From the NCBI RefSeq assembly GCF_030332225.1, contig NZ_JAOWIF010000042.1, positions 278,176 through 342,175 on the forward strand: DNA of 64,000 nt, given 5' to 3'. The notes below the pieces were generated by a model that saw only the letters and a list, made by a program, of their open reading frames with translations, had not been told where the DNA came from and searched no databases. Positions 55,790-64,000 of the stretch are shown here, one piece after another. The position numbers and the translations under genes are program-made. The stretch comes from Citrobacter sp. Cu233. GTDB taxonomy: Bacteria; Pseudomonadota; Gammaproteobacteria; Enterobacterales; Enterobacteriaceae. Positions within the stretch are counted from its first letter, which is position 1. Each line of letters opens with the position of its first letter.

Positions 55790-56449
55790 TCAAAAATCTG
55801 CCGGGACCTTAAATGTCATACTGTTGCCGTATTCGGGATGGGTGATGGTTAACATCTCTGCGTGCAGCAGCAGTCTCGGTGCCATTGCCAGCGCCTCCGG
55901 TGGCGCATAGAAGCGGTCGCCGAGGATCGGATGCCCTAACGCCAGCATATGCACACGCAGCTGGTGGGAGCGTCCGGTTATGGGTTTGAGCACCACCCGG
56001 GCGGTGTTGTCCGCCGCGAACTCTACCACTTCATACTCGGTCTGCGCGGATTTCCCGGTCTCATAACACACTTTCTGCTTTGGCCGGTTGGGCCAGTCAC
56101 AAATCAGTGGTAAATCAACCAGGCCCTCGGCAGGTGCAGGATGTCCCCACACCCGCGCCACGTACTGCTTCTTCGGCTCACGCTCGCGAAACTGACGTTT
56201 GAGTTCGCGCTCTGCTGCTTTGGTCAGCGCCACTACAATCACGCCGCTGGTGGCCATATCCAGACGATGTACGGATTCGGCTTGTGGATAGTCGCGCTGA
56301 ATACGTGTCATCACGCTGTCTTTATGCTCATCAAGGCGACCCGGTACGGACAACAAGCCGCTCGGCTTGTTGACCACCATAATGTGCTCGTCCTGGTACA
56401 GGATAACCAACCAGGGCTCCTGCGGCGGATTGTAGTTCTCCATCCCCAT
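55790..56449 (-). CDS. rluA: Dual-specificity pseudouridine synthase RluA
   Basis: A 219-residue enzyme, K-12 length. It makes pseudouridine at 23S rRNA position 746 and tRNA position 32. The catalytic motif VHRLDMATSGVIVVALT (Asp64) and GRSHQLRVHMLALGHPILGD are conserved. It lies 11 bases downstream of rapA, so the two are probably co-transcribed. Confidence 0.96.
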   Translation of the reverse strand: MGMENYNPPQEPWLVILYQDEHIMVVNKPSGLLSVPGRLDEHKDSVMTRIQRDYPQAESVHRLDMATSGVIVVALTKAAERELKRQFREREPKKQYVARVWGHPAPAEGLVDLPLICDWPNRPKQKVCYETGKSAQTEYEVVEFAADNTARVVLKPITGRSHQLRVHMLALGHPILGDRFYAPPEALAMAPRLLLHAEMLTITHPEYGNSMTFKVPADF

Positions 56450-56460
56450 TTTCAGCTCCG

Positions 56461-59367
56461 TTACTGATGCGTCACGACGATCAGACGTAGCGCATCCAGT
56501 CGCCAGCCAGCCTGATCGAGGCTTTCCATCACCTGCTGACGGTTGCTTTCTATGGCTGCAAGCTCGTCATCACGGATGTTCGGGTTTACGGCTCGTAGCG
56601 CTTCGAGACGCGACAGTTCCGCAGTCAGCTTCTCATCTGCTTCTTTACGTGCTGCATCGATAAGCGCCCGGGCCGACTTCTCAACCTGCGCTTCGCCCAG
56701 TTGCAGAATGGCGTGAACATCCTGCTGCACGGCGTTGACCAGTTTGCTACCGGTGTGACGGTTAACCGCGCTGAGTTGGCGGTTGAAGGTTTCGAATTCA
56801 ACCTGGGCGGCGAGGTTATTCCCATTTTTATCCAGCAGCATGCGTACCGGCGTAGGGGGCAGAAAGCGGTTCAACTGCAGTTGCTTCGGCGCCTGCGCTT
56901 CCACTACATAGACCAGCTCAACCAACAGTGTGCCGACCGGCAATGCTTTGTTTTTCAGCAGAGATATTGTGCTGCTACCCGTGTCGCCGGAGAGGATTAA
57001 ATCCAGGCCGTTGCGGATCAGCGGGTGCTCCCAGGTAATAAACTGCGCGTCTTCACGCGACAGGGCCACATCACGTTCAAACGTGATGGTGCAGCCATCT
57101 TCCGGCAGACCAGGGAAATCCGGTACCAGCATATGATCGGACGGCGTCAGCACGATTAAATTGTCGCCACGGTCATCCTGATTAATACCGACGATATCAA
57201 ACAGGTTCATGGCAAAGGCGATCAGGCTGGTGTCGTCATCCTGCTCTTCAATGCTCTCGGCCAGCGCTAACGCTTTTTCACCGCCATTGGAGTGAATTTC
57301 CAGCAGGCGGTCACGTCCTTGCTCCAGCTGTGCTTTCAGGGCATCGTGCTGTTCGCGGCAGGTTTTGATCAGGTCATCAAAGCCATCGGTGTTTTCCGGT
57401 TCAGCCAGGAAGCCGATCAGATTGTTATAAACCGTATCATAGATGGTGCGACCGGTCGGGCAGGTGTGTTCGAATGCATCCAGACCTTCGTGGTACCAGC
57501 GTACCAGCACGGACTGCGCGGTTTTTTCCAGATAAGGAACGTGGATCTGAATATCATGCGCCTGGCCAATACGATCCAGACGGCCGATACGCTGTTCCAG
57601 CAGATCCGGGTTGAATGGCAGGTCGAACATGACCAGGTTGCTGGCGAACTGGAAGTTACGCCCTTCTGAGCCGATTTCAGAACACAGCATCACCTGGGCG
57701 CCACTGTCTTCTTCACTAAACCAGGCCGCGGCACGGTCACGTTCAATGATCGACATCCCTTCATGGAACACGGCGGCGCGGATACCTTCGCGCTCGCGTA
57801 GCACTTGCTCAAGTTGCAACGCGGTGGTGGCTTTCGCGCAGATCACCAGCACTTTCTGCGAGCGGTGGCTGGTCAGGTAACCCATCAGCCATTCAACGCG
57901 CGGGTCAAAGTTCCACCAGGTGCCGGTATCGCCTTCAAATTCCTGATAAATTTGTTCGGGGTAGAGCATGTCGCGAGCCCGGTCTTCCGCACTCTTACGC
58001 GCGCCCATAATGCCCGAGACTTTGATTGCTGTCTGGTATTGGGTTGGCAGCGGCAGCTTGATGGTATGCAGTTCGCGTTTCGGGAAGCCTTTCACACCGT
58101 TACGGGTGTTACGGAACAGCACGCGGCTGGTGCCGTGTCTGTCCATCAGCATCGAAACCAGCTCCTGACGCGCACTTTGGGCGTCGTCACTGTCGCTGTT
58201 CGCAGCCTGCAATAGCGGCTCAATATCCTGTTCGCCAATCATGTCGCCGAGCATGTTTAGCTCATCGTTACTCAGCTTGTTACCTGCCAGCAGCATGGCA
58301 ACCGCATCGGCAACCGGGCGATAATTCTTTTGTTCTTCAACGAACTGGGCAAAATCGTGGAAGCGGCTTGGGTCCAGCAGGCGCAAACGCGCAAAGTGAC
58401 TTTCCATGCCGAGTTGTTCCGGCGTTGCGGTCAGCAGCAGGATACCCGGCACACGCTCTGCCAGTTGCTCTATCGCCATATACTCACGGCTGGGCGCATC
58501 TTCGCTCCACACCAGATGATGGGCTTCATCGACCACCAACAGATCCCATTCCGCGTCACACAAATGTTCAAGACGCTGTTTGCTACGACGGGCAAAGTCC
58601 AGCGAGCAGATGATCAGCTGTTCGGTTTCAAACGGGTTATAGGCATCATGCTGCGCTTCGGCATAGCGCTCATCATCAAACAGCGCAAAGCGCAGGTTGA
58701 AACGACGCAGCATTTCGACCAGCCACTGGTGCTGTAAAGTTTCAGGAACGATGATCAGTATGCGCTCGGCAGCACCAGACAGCAGTTGCTGATGCAGGAT
58801 CATCCCGGCTTCAATGGTTTTGCCTAAGCCTACTTCGTCAGCCAGTAACACGCGGGGAGCGTGGCGGCGGCCGACATCGTGGGCGATGTTAAGCTGGTGT
58901 GGGATCAGGCTGGTGCGCTGACCGCGCAGACCACTCCACGGCATGCGGTACTGCTCGCTTTGAAATTTACGCGCGCGATAACGCAGCGCGAAGCGGTCCA
59001 TACGGTCAATCTGGCCAGCAAACAGGCGATCCTGGGGTTTACTGAACACCAGCTTGCTGTCGAGCAGCACTTCACGCAGCATGACGCCAGTTTCTTCGGT
59101 ATCGAGACGGGTTCCGATATAAGCAAGCAGGCCGTTTTCTTCTTTTACTTCATCGACATGCAGTTGCCAGCCTTCATGGCTTGTTATCGTATCGCCAGGA
59201 TTGAACATCACGCGGGTCACGGGGGAATCACTGCGCGCATACAGACGGTTTTCGCCCGTCGATGAGAAAAGTAAAGTGACGGTTCGCGCATCCATGGCGA
59301 CAACGGTACCAAGTCCCAATTCGCTTTCTGTATCGCTGATCCAGCGTTGACCAAGTGTAAAAGGCAT
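56461..59367 (-). CDS. rapA: RNA polymerase-associated ATPase RapA
   Basis: A 968-residue Swi2/Snf2 protein, K-12 length. Two Tudor-like N-terminal domains (1-110), then the helicase core: [16 protein letters not shown] (about 171-186, Walker A), VVDEAHH (about 279-285, Walker B), TATPEQLG, and the C-terminal lobe with [19 protein letters not shown] and [11 protein letters not shown]. It recycles stalled RNA polymerase. A 14-bp perfect palindrome TCGGGCTAGCCCGA (59415-59428) lies upstream, in the 177-bp gap to polB. Confidence 0.97.
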   Translation of the reverse strand: MPFTLGQRWISDTESELGLGTVVAMDARTVTLLFSSTGENRLYARSDSPVTRVMFNPGDTITSHEGWQLHVDEVKEENGLLAYIGTRLDTEETGVMLREVLLDSKLVFSKPQDRLFAGQIDRMDRFALRYRARKFQSEQYRMPWSGLRGQRTSLIPHQLNIAHDVGRRHAPRVLLADEVGLGKTIEAGMILHQQLLSGAAERILIIVPETLQHQWLVEMLRRFNLRFALFDDERYAEAQHDAYNPFETEQLIICSLDFARRSKQRLEHLCDAEWDLLVVDEAHHLVWSEDAPSREYMAIEQLAERVPGILLLTATPEQLGMESHFARLRLLDPSRFHDFAQFVEEQKNYRPVADAVAMLLAGNKLSNDELNMLGDMIGEQDIEPLLQAANSDSDDAQSARQELVSMLMDRHGTSRVLFRNTRNGVKGFPKRELHTIKLPLPTQYQTAIKVSGIMGARKSAEDRARDMLYPEQIYQEFEGDTGTWWNFDPRVEWLMGYLTSHRSQKVLVICAKATTALQLEQVLREREGIRAAVFHEGMSIIERDRAAAWFSEEDSGAQVMLCSEIGSEGRNFQFASNLVMFDLPFNPDLLEQRIGRLDRIGQAHDIQIHVPYLEKTAQSVLVRWYHEGLDAFEHTCPTGRTIYDTVYNNLIGFLAEPENTDGFDDLIKTCREQHDALKAQLEQGRDRLLEIHSNGGEKALALAESIEEQDDDTSLIAFAMNLFDIVGINQDDRGDNLIVLTPSDHMLVPDFPGLPEDGCTITFERDVALSREDAQFITWEHPLIRNGLDLILSGDTGSSTISLLKNKALPVGTLLVELVYVVEAQAPKQLQLNRFLPPTPVRMLLDKNGNNLAAQVEFETFNRQLSAVNRHTGSKLVNAVQQDVHAILQLGEAQVEKSARALIDAARKEADEKLTAELSRLEALRAVNPNIRDDELAAIESNRQQVMESLDQAGWRLDALRLIVVTHQ

Positions 59368-59544
59368 ATGTGTTCGGCTCTATATCTTTAATTGCAGGCA
59401 ATACTCGTCATTTTTCGGGCTAGCCCGAGGTTTTGAGAGCATACGACCCCGCTACCAGGCTAATAAATCAGTGGTAGTGGTGTTAAATGGGTCCAGGAAT
59501 GGAAAGGGCGCTATGGTACTGGATGGCGGCGGTTTCGTCACGCG

Positions 59545-61896
59545 TCAAAATAACCCCAGTTGCCCTGTGAGTAGTGTAGCAAAGTTATCATCAATAAAGG
59601 GAAGAATTCCCTCGGCTACGGGCTGTATTTGCCGGGTCAGATAGTGCTCGTAATCTAGGGGGGATTGTTGATAATCCACGGGTTCTGGGCCATTTACCGT
59701 CCAGACATATTTGATCGTCCCGCGATTTTGATACTGCGGTGGGCGGCCGAGTTTTGCATTCTGTTCATCGGCGAGTCGCGCCGCGCGAACGTGCGGTGGG
59801 ACATTACGCTGGTATTCGCTTAACGGGCGGCGCAGGCGTTTGCGATAAATCAGTTGTTCATCCAGTTCACCCGCCATTAACTTGTCGATGGTCTCGCGGA
59901 CAAATGCCTGGTAAGGCTCGTTGCGAAAAATTCGCAGGTACAGCGCCTGCTGAAACTGCTGTGCCAGCGGTGTCCAGTCTGTCCGTACCGTTTCCAGGCC
60001 TTTAAACACCATGCGTTGTGCACTACCTTCCTGGATCATCCCGGCGTAACGCTTTTTGCTGCCGGTATCGGCACCGCGGATGGTGGGCATAAGAAAGCGA
60101 CAGAAATGGGTTTCAAACTCCAGCTCCAGCGCGCTGGTCAGGTTTTGCTGTTGTAGTGATTGCGCCCACCAGTTATTGACATGACTGACTAACTCACGAC
60201 CAATTCTGGCGGCATTCTCTTCCGTGTGCGCACCTTTGAGCCAGACAAAGGTCGAGTCAGTATCGCCATAGATGACATCGTAGCCCTGTGCTTCTATCAG
60301 CGCTTTTGTCTGGCGCATGATCGCATGGCCGCGCATGGTGATCGACGAGGCCAGTCGCGGATCAAAGAAGCGACAAGCGGTGGTGCCAAGTACGCCATAA
60401 AACGCATTCATGATGATTTTTAGCGCCTGAGAGAGCGGTTTATTACCGTGACGTTTCGCTTCGTCACGCCCGTGCCAGATTTGGGTAACAATCTCCGGCA
60501 GACAGTGCTTTTCGCGGGAGAACCACGCGTCGAGGAATCCTTCGGTGCTGTACAACGGGTCCGGATGTGCCATCCCTTCGATAAGCCCCACGGGGTCTAT
60601 CAAGAAAGTACGGATAATTGAGGGATACAGGCTTTTGTAATCCAGTACTAATACAGAGTCGTACAAACCCGGGCGCGAGTCCATCACATAGCCGCCGGGG
60701 CTGGCATGAGGGGGAACTTCCCCCAGATTGGGCGCGACGTAACCGGCGCGGTGCATCCGCGGTAAGTAGAGATGCCCGAAAGCGGCAACCGAACCGCCGT
60801 GCCTGTCGACAGGCAGACCGTTTACCGTCGAACGTTCCAGCAGAAACGGCATGATCTCGGTTTTATGAAAAATACGCGTGACCAGCTCACAGTCTTTGAG
60901 GTTGTAAGTGGCAAGAGCGGGCTTATCGTGGGCAAAACGACGGTCAATTTCGTCCATTCTGTCCCAGGGATTATCAATCGATTTCCCTTCGCCAAGGAGT
61001 TCCTGCGCTACCGTTTCCAGCGAGAATGACGAGAAATTCCAGAATGCGGATTTCAGCGCCTCAATACCGTCAATAATCAGACGACCTTTGGCCTGGGCGA
61101 AAAAAACACCGTTTTTAAAACCATGTTCACGCCACTCCAGTTCGCTGTTATCGCGACCAAAACGCAGTGGGATACGATAACGTTCAGCATGATTTTGCAG
61201 GACGCGTAAATCGAACTGCACCACGTTCCAGCCGATGATCACATCAGGATCGTGACGGGCAATCCAGTCGTTAAGTTTTTCCAGCAACAGCGGGCGGCTG
61301 GCGACGTACTCAAGTTCAAAATCCAGCCGGGAGGAATCGCCATTCGGCGGGCCGAGCATATAGACAAGGCGCTGCCCGCAACCTTCAAGGCCGATGCAGT
61401 ACAGCTCGCCGTGACGCGTTGTTTCAATATCCAGCGATACCCATTTCAACGGTGGTCGGTAGTCCGGGTTCGGCTTCAGTCGGGCATTAATTAGCGTGTT
61501 GTTTTGAAGAGTACCTTCGACCCAAACCGGGGAGGTAATAAAGCGTTCCATCAGATAACGTTCTGGTGGGCGTACATCGGCTTCGTAAACCGTCACACCA
61601 TTTTCACGCAGCAGTTTTTCCAGCCGCATAAGCTGGCGGTGCGAGCGGCAATACAGGCCCGAAACCGGCTGACGGTGAAAATCCTGGAGTGTAAGCGGTG
61701 TCAGTCGATAGCCGTTTTCTGTGCGTAATAATGACGTTACGCGAGGCGTCTGGTGTGTGGGGATAAACGCGACGGATTCCTGTGGCGCGAGCGTAACCAG
61801 CAGTGGCCCATTGTCCGTTGCCAGCCAGAATGAAACCTCTGTCCCCTGCGGGGTATCCCGCCAGTGTCGGGTTAAAATAAAACCAGCCTGCGCCAC
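59545..61896 (-). CDS. polB: DNA polymerase II
   Basis: A 783-residue family B polymerase, K-12 length. The exonuclease motif [11 protein letters not shown] (about 151-161), [13 protein letters not shown] (motif A, about 419-431) and [10 protein letters not shown] (motif C, about 545-554) are intact. It works in SOS repair, translesion synthesis and replication restart. A LexA box overlaps its promoter upstream. The start gives [15 protein letters not shown]. Confidence 0.97.
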   Translation of the reverse strand: MAQAGFILTRHWRDTPQGTEVSFWLATDNGPLLVTLAPQESVAFIPTHQTPRVTSLLRTENGYRLTPLTLQDFHRQPVSGLYCRSHRQLMRLEKLLRENGVTVYEADVRPPERYLMERFITSPVWVEGTLQNNTLINARLKPNPDYRPPLKWVSLDIETTRHGELYCIGLEGCGQRLVYMLGPPNGDSSRLDFELEYVASRPLLLEKLNDWIARHDPDVIIGWNVVQFDLRVLQNHAERYRIPLRFGRDNSELEWREHGFKNGVFFAQAKGRLIIDGIEALKSAFWNFSSFSLETVAQELLGEGKSIDNPWDRMDEIDRRFAHDKPALATYNLKDCELVTRIFHKTEIMPFLLERSTVNGLPVDRHGGSVAAFGHLYLPRMHRAGYVAPNLGEVPPHASPGGYVMDSRPGLYDSVLVLDYKSLYPSIIRTFLIDPVGLIEGMAHPDPLYSTEGFLDAWFSREKHCLPEIVTQIWHGRDEAKRHGNKPLSQALKIIMNAFYGVLGTTACRFFDPRLASSITMRGHAIMRQTKALIEAQGYDVIYGDTDSTFVWLKGAHTEENAARIGRELVSHVNNWWAQSLQQQNLTSALELEFETHFCRFLMPTIRGADTGSKKRYAGMIQEGSAQRMVFKGLETVRTDWTPLAQQFQQALYLRIFRNEPYQAFVRETIDKLMAGELDEQLIYRKRLRRPLSEYQRNVPPHVRAARLADEQNAKLGRPPQYQNRGTIKYVWTVNGPEPVDYQQSPLDYEHYLTRQIQPVAEGILPFIDDNFATLLTGQLGLF

Positions 61897-61910
61897 GCTG
61901 CGTATCCGTC

Positions 61911-61939
61911 AAAAAACCAGGCCTTATTATAGCCTGGTT
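61911..61939 (-). terminator. araD terminator, overlapping the polB promoter
   Basis: Arms AACCAGGC (61939-61932 and its partner GCCTGGTT at 61922-61915, minus strand) close the loop, and reading on the minus strand the stem is followed by TTTTTT. The loop holds the polB -10 TATAAT. Confidence 0.75.
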
Positions 61940-61954
61940 CTGATGAGTTCGCTG
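61926..61954 (-). promoter_or_regulatory. polB promoter
   Basis: TATAAT on the minus strand (61931-61926) is 35 bases before the polB start. The -35 zone (about 61949-61954) is poor but is covered by the LexA box. Confidence 0.6.
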
Positions 61955-61967
61955 TGGTTTTATACAG
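61952..61967. promoter_or_regulatory. LexA box of polB
   Basis: CTGTGGTTTTATACAG fits the SOS consensus CTGT-N8-ACAG. E. coli polB (dinA) has an equivalent LexA site. It lies 56-71 bases before the start codon, at the -35 region. Confidence 0.88.
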
Positions 61968-61985
61968 TTGTTATGACTGGTACAG

Positions 61986-62681
61986 CTACTGCCCGTAATA
62001 GGCTTTAGCGCCGTGCTTACGCAGGTAATGTTTATCCAGCAGAGTTTGCTGCATATCCGGCAATTGTGGCGCAAGCTGGCGGCAGAAGATGCCCATATAG
62101 GCCACTTCCTCCAGCACAATCGCGTTATGTACTGCATCCTCGGCATTTTTTCCCCACGCAAATGGACCGTGAGAATGCACTAATACGCCAGGCATCTGTG
62201 CGGCATCAATCCCTTTTTTCTCAAAGGTTTCGACGATCACATTCCCGGTTTCCCATTCATATTCGCCGTTAATCTCGACGTCGGTCATTTTACGCGTGCA
62301 GGGGATGGTGCCATAGAAATAGTCCGCATGCGTTGTGCCCGTGGCCGGGATTGACTGGCCCGCCTGCGCCCAGATAGTTGCGTGACGGGAATGGGTATGA
62401 ACAATGCCGCCGATAGTCGGGAATGCCTGGTACAGCAGACGGTGCGTTGGTGTATCAGAAGAGGGTTTTTTCTGGCCTTCCACCACTTCGCCTGTTGCGA
62501 TACTGACAACGACCATATCGTCGGCAGTCATTAGGCTGTAATCGACACCGGATGGTTTAATGACAAATACGCCATGCTCGCGATCGACAGCGCTAACGTT
62601 GCCCCAGGTCAGGGTGACCAGATTGTGCTTAGGCAACGCCAGATTGGCTTCCAGTACCTGACGTTTAAGATCTTCTAGCAT
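61986..62681 (-). CDS. araD: L-ribulose-5-phosphate 4-epimerase
   Basis: A 231-residue zinc epimerase, K-12 length. It converts L-ribulose-5-phosphate to D-xylulose-5-phosphate, the last step of arabinose breakdown. Zinc His residues are in [14 protein letters not shown] (about 95-108) and [11 protein letters not shown] (about 168-178). ATG at 62681 (MLEDLKRQ) was chosen; an in-frame extension to 62720 crosses the intercistronic hairpin. It is the last gene of araBAD. Confidence 0.96.
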   Translation of the reverse strand: MLEDLKRQVLEANLALPKHNLVTLTWGNVSAVDREHGVFVIKPSGVDYSLMTADDMVVVSIATGEVVEGQKKPSSDTPTHRLLYQAFPTIGGIVHTHSRHATIWAQAGQSIPATGTTHADYFYGTIPCTRKMTDVEINGEYEWETGNVIVETFEKKGIDAAQMPGVLVHSHGPFAWGKNAEDAVHNAIVLEEVAYMGIFCRQLAPQLPDMQQTLLDKHYLRKHGAKAYYGQ

Positions 62682-62693
62682 ATTTTTCTCCCT

Positions 62694-62725
62694 GTCTGGT
62701 GGCGGCGTGAACACCGTCACCAGAC
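62694..62725 (-). repeat. Intercistronic stem-loop between araA and araD
   Basis: GTCTGGTG (62694-62701) pairs with CACCAGAC (62718-62725); four further pairs (one G-U) lengthen it to 12 bp around an eight-base loop. It ends 12 bases before the araD start; such hairpins lower distal expression in E. coli araBAD. Confidence 0.75.
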
Positions 62726-62733
62726 AAAAGCGC

Positions 62734-64000
62734 TTAGCGTTTAAAACCGTAATACACGTCGTTCCAGCGCAGCGCGTCCTTAAAGGCCGGCAGGCGGGTG
62801 TCGTTATCGATCACTGCGATCTCGATATCGTGCATTTCAGCAAACTGACGCATATCGTTCAGATCCAGCGCGTGGCTAAAGACGGTGTGATGTGCGCCGC
62901 CGGCGAGGATCCAGGCTTCAGATGCGGTTGGCAGATCCGGCTGGGCTTTCCACAGTGCGTTTGCCACCGGCAGTTTCGGTAGATCATGTGGGGTTGGTAC
63001 GGTGTCGATGCAGTTAACCAGCAGACGATAGCGATCGCCGAGATCGATCAGGCTGGCAACAACAGCAGGGCCTGTTTTGGTATTAAAGATCAGGCGGGCC
63101 GGATCGTCTTTACCACCAATGCCGAGGTGTTGTACGTCGAGGATCGGTTTCTCTTCCACTGCGATAGACGGGCACACTTCCAGCATGTGCGAACCGAGCA
63201 CCAGATCGTTGCCCTTCTCGAAGTGATAGGTGTAATCCTCCATAAATGAGGTGCCGCCCTGCAGACCGGTTGACATCACCTTCATGATGCGAAGCAGAGC
63301 GGCTGTTTTCCAGTCGCCTTCGCCCGCAAAGCCGTAGCCCTGCTGCATCAGACGCTGTACGGCCAGACCAGGTAGTTGTTTCAGGCCGTGCAAATCTTCG
63401 AATGTTGTCGTAAAGGCGTGGAATCCGCCCTGTTCCAGGAAACGCTTCATGCCGAGTTCAATACGGGCAGCTTCCAGTACGTTTTGACGTTTGTCACCGT
63501 GGATTTGCGTGGCCGCTGTCATGGTGTAGGTGCTTTCGTACTCGTCGATCAGCGCGTTGATTTCGCCGTCGCTGATTGCGTTCACCACCTGTACCAGATC
63601 ACCCACGGCCCAGGTATTTACTGAAAAGCCGAATTTGATTTGTGCCGCCACTTTATCGCCGTCAGTAACCGCAACTTCACGCATATTGTCGCCAAAACGG
63701 CAGACTTTCAGGTGACGGGTGTCCTGTTTGGAGACGGCCTGGCGCATCCAGGAACCGATACGTTCGTGTGCCTGTTTATCCTGCCAGTGACCGGTGACCA
63801 CGGCATGCTGTTGACGCATACGCGCGCCGATGAAACCGAACTCGCGGCCGCCGTGCGCAGTCTGGTTCAGGTTCATAAAGTCCATATCAATGCTGTCCCA
63901 CGGCAGGGCGGCGTTAAACTGGGTGTGGAACTGCATCAGTGGTTTATTGAGGATCGTCAGGCCATTGATCCACATTTTTGCCGGAGAGAAGGTATGCAGC
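62734..64000 (-). CDS. araA: L-arabinose isomerase (partial)
   Basis: The gene runs off the right edge; 422 codons are seen (K-12 AraA: 500), missing the first ~78 residues. It converts L-arabinose to L-ribulose. Residues [17 protein letters not shown] and AVVTGHWQD near the start of the visible part, and the metal-ligand region [20 protein letters not shown] and [16 protein letters not shown], are intact. The ATG at 63975 is internal: the frame continues upstream as LHTFSPAK, as in E. coli. The start and its arabinose-controlled promoter are outside the window. Confidence 0.95.
   Translation of the reverse strand, partial: LHTFSPAKMWINGLTILNKPLMQFHTQFNAALPWDSIDMDFMNLNQTAHGGREFGFIGARMRQQHAVVTGHWQDKQAHERIGSWMRQAVSKQDTRHLKVCRFGDNMREVAVTDGDKVAAQIKFGFSVNTWAVGDLVQVVNAISDGEINALIDEYESTYTMTAATQIHGDKRQNVLEAARIELGMKRFLEQGGFHAFTTTFEDLHGLKQLPGLAVQRLMQQGYGFAGEGDWKTAALLRIMKVMSTGLQGGTSFMEDYTYHFEKGNDLVLGSHMLEVCPSIAVEEKPILDVQHLGIGGKDDPARLIFNTKTGPAVVASLIDLGDRYRLLVNCIDTVPTPHDLPKLPVANALWKAQPDLPTASEAWILAGGAHHTVFSHALDLNDMRQFAEMHDIEIAVIDNDTRLPAFKDALRWNDVYYGFKR

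Noticed and set aside
59415-59428. 14-bp palindrome TCGGGCTAGCCCGA as polB terminator
   Set aside because: No T-run on the minus strand after it; kept only as a remark.

Overview
The window is a stretch of an enterobacterial chromosome. Nearly every gene matches, in order and orientation, the first ~70 kb of the Escherichia coli K-12 map, from the end of thrC to araA. Protein lengths are within a few residues of the K-12 proteins as I remember them. Divergence is visible in most proteins, and there are accessory genes that K-12 lacks at these positions, so this is not E. coli K-12. A relative such as Citrobacter fits best; the genus is an inference, not a demonstrated result. REP and ERIC repeats between genes also mark Enterobacteriaceae.

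Layout. 1-7.9 kb: end of thrC, yaaX, yaaA, the AGCS transporter yaaJ, talB, mog, an extra MHS-type MFS transporter, satP, yaaW. 8-12 kb: yaaI, then the heat-shock pair dnaK-dnaJ behind two sigma-32 type promoters. 12-15.3 kb: one large superfamily 1 helicase gene of unknown role, the main accessory insertion. 15.5-25 kb: nhaA-nhaR, rpsT, a broken yaaY-like stretch, then ribF-ileS-lspA-fkpB-ispH and rihC. 25-31 kb: dapB and carAB with arginine-type operators. 31-42.5 kb: carnitine metabolism, with caiF, caiTABCDE (minus strand) and fixABCX (plus strand) diverging from an operator region rich in inverted repeats; caiC has a frameshift. 42.6-48.8 kb: yaaU, a small lipoprotein, kefFC, folA, apaH, apaG. 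48.8-54.4 kb: the lptD-surA-pdxA-rsmA-apaG-apaH series on the minus strand. 54.8-64 kb: djlA, rluA, rapA, SOS-controlled polB, and araD-araA, which runs off the window.

How the genes work together. caiTABCDE takes up L-carnitine and reduces it through CoA-linked intermediates, while fixABCX supplies electrons; caiF is the activator. DnaK/DnaJ form a folding machine, LptD/SurA belong to outer-membrane biogenesis, and RsmA/RluA/RibF/IleS/RpsT to translation. CarAB feeds arginine and pyrimidine synthesis.

Most of the window is ordinary core genome. Points of real interest are the single-gene helicase between dnaJ and nhaA; the regular array of 11-bp half-sites between caiT and fixA; the frameshifted caiC; ERIC elements on both sides of lptD, one carrying extra internal DNA; a polB promoter that shares DNA with the araD terminator; and a hairpin that covers the kefF ribosome binding site. 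No CRISPR array, tRNA, rRNA, integrase or complete insertion sequence was seen.
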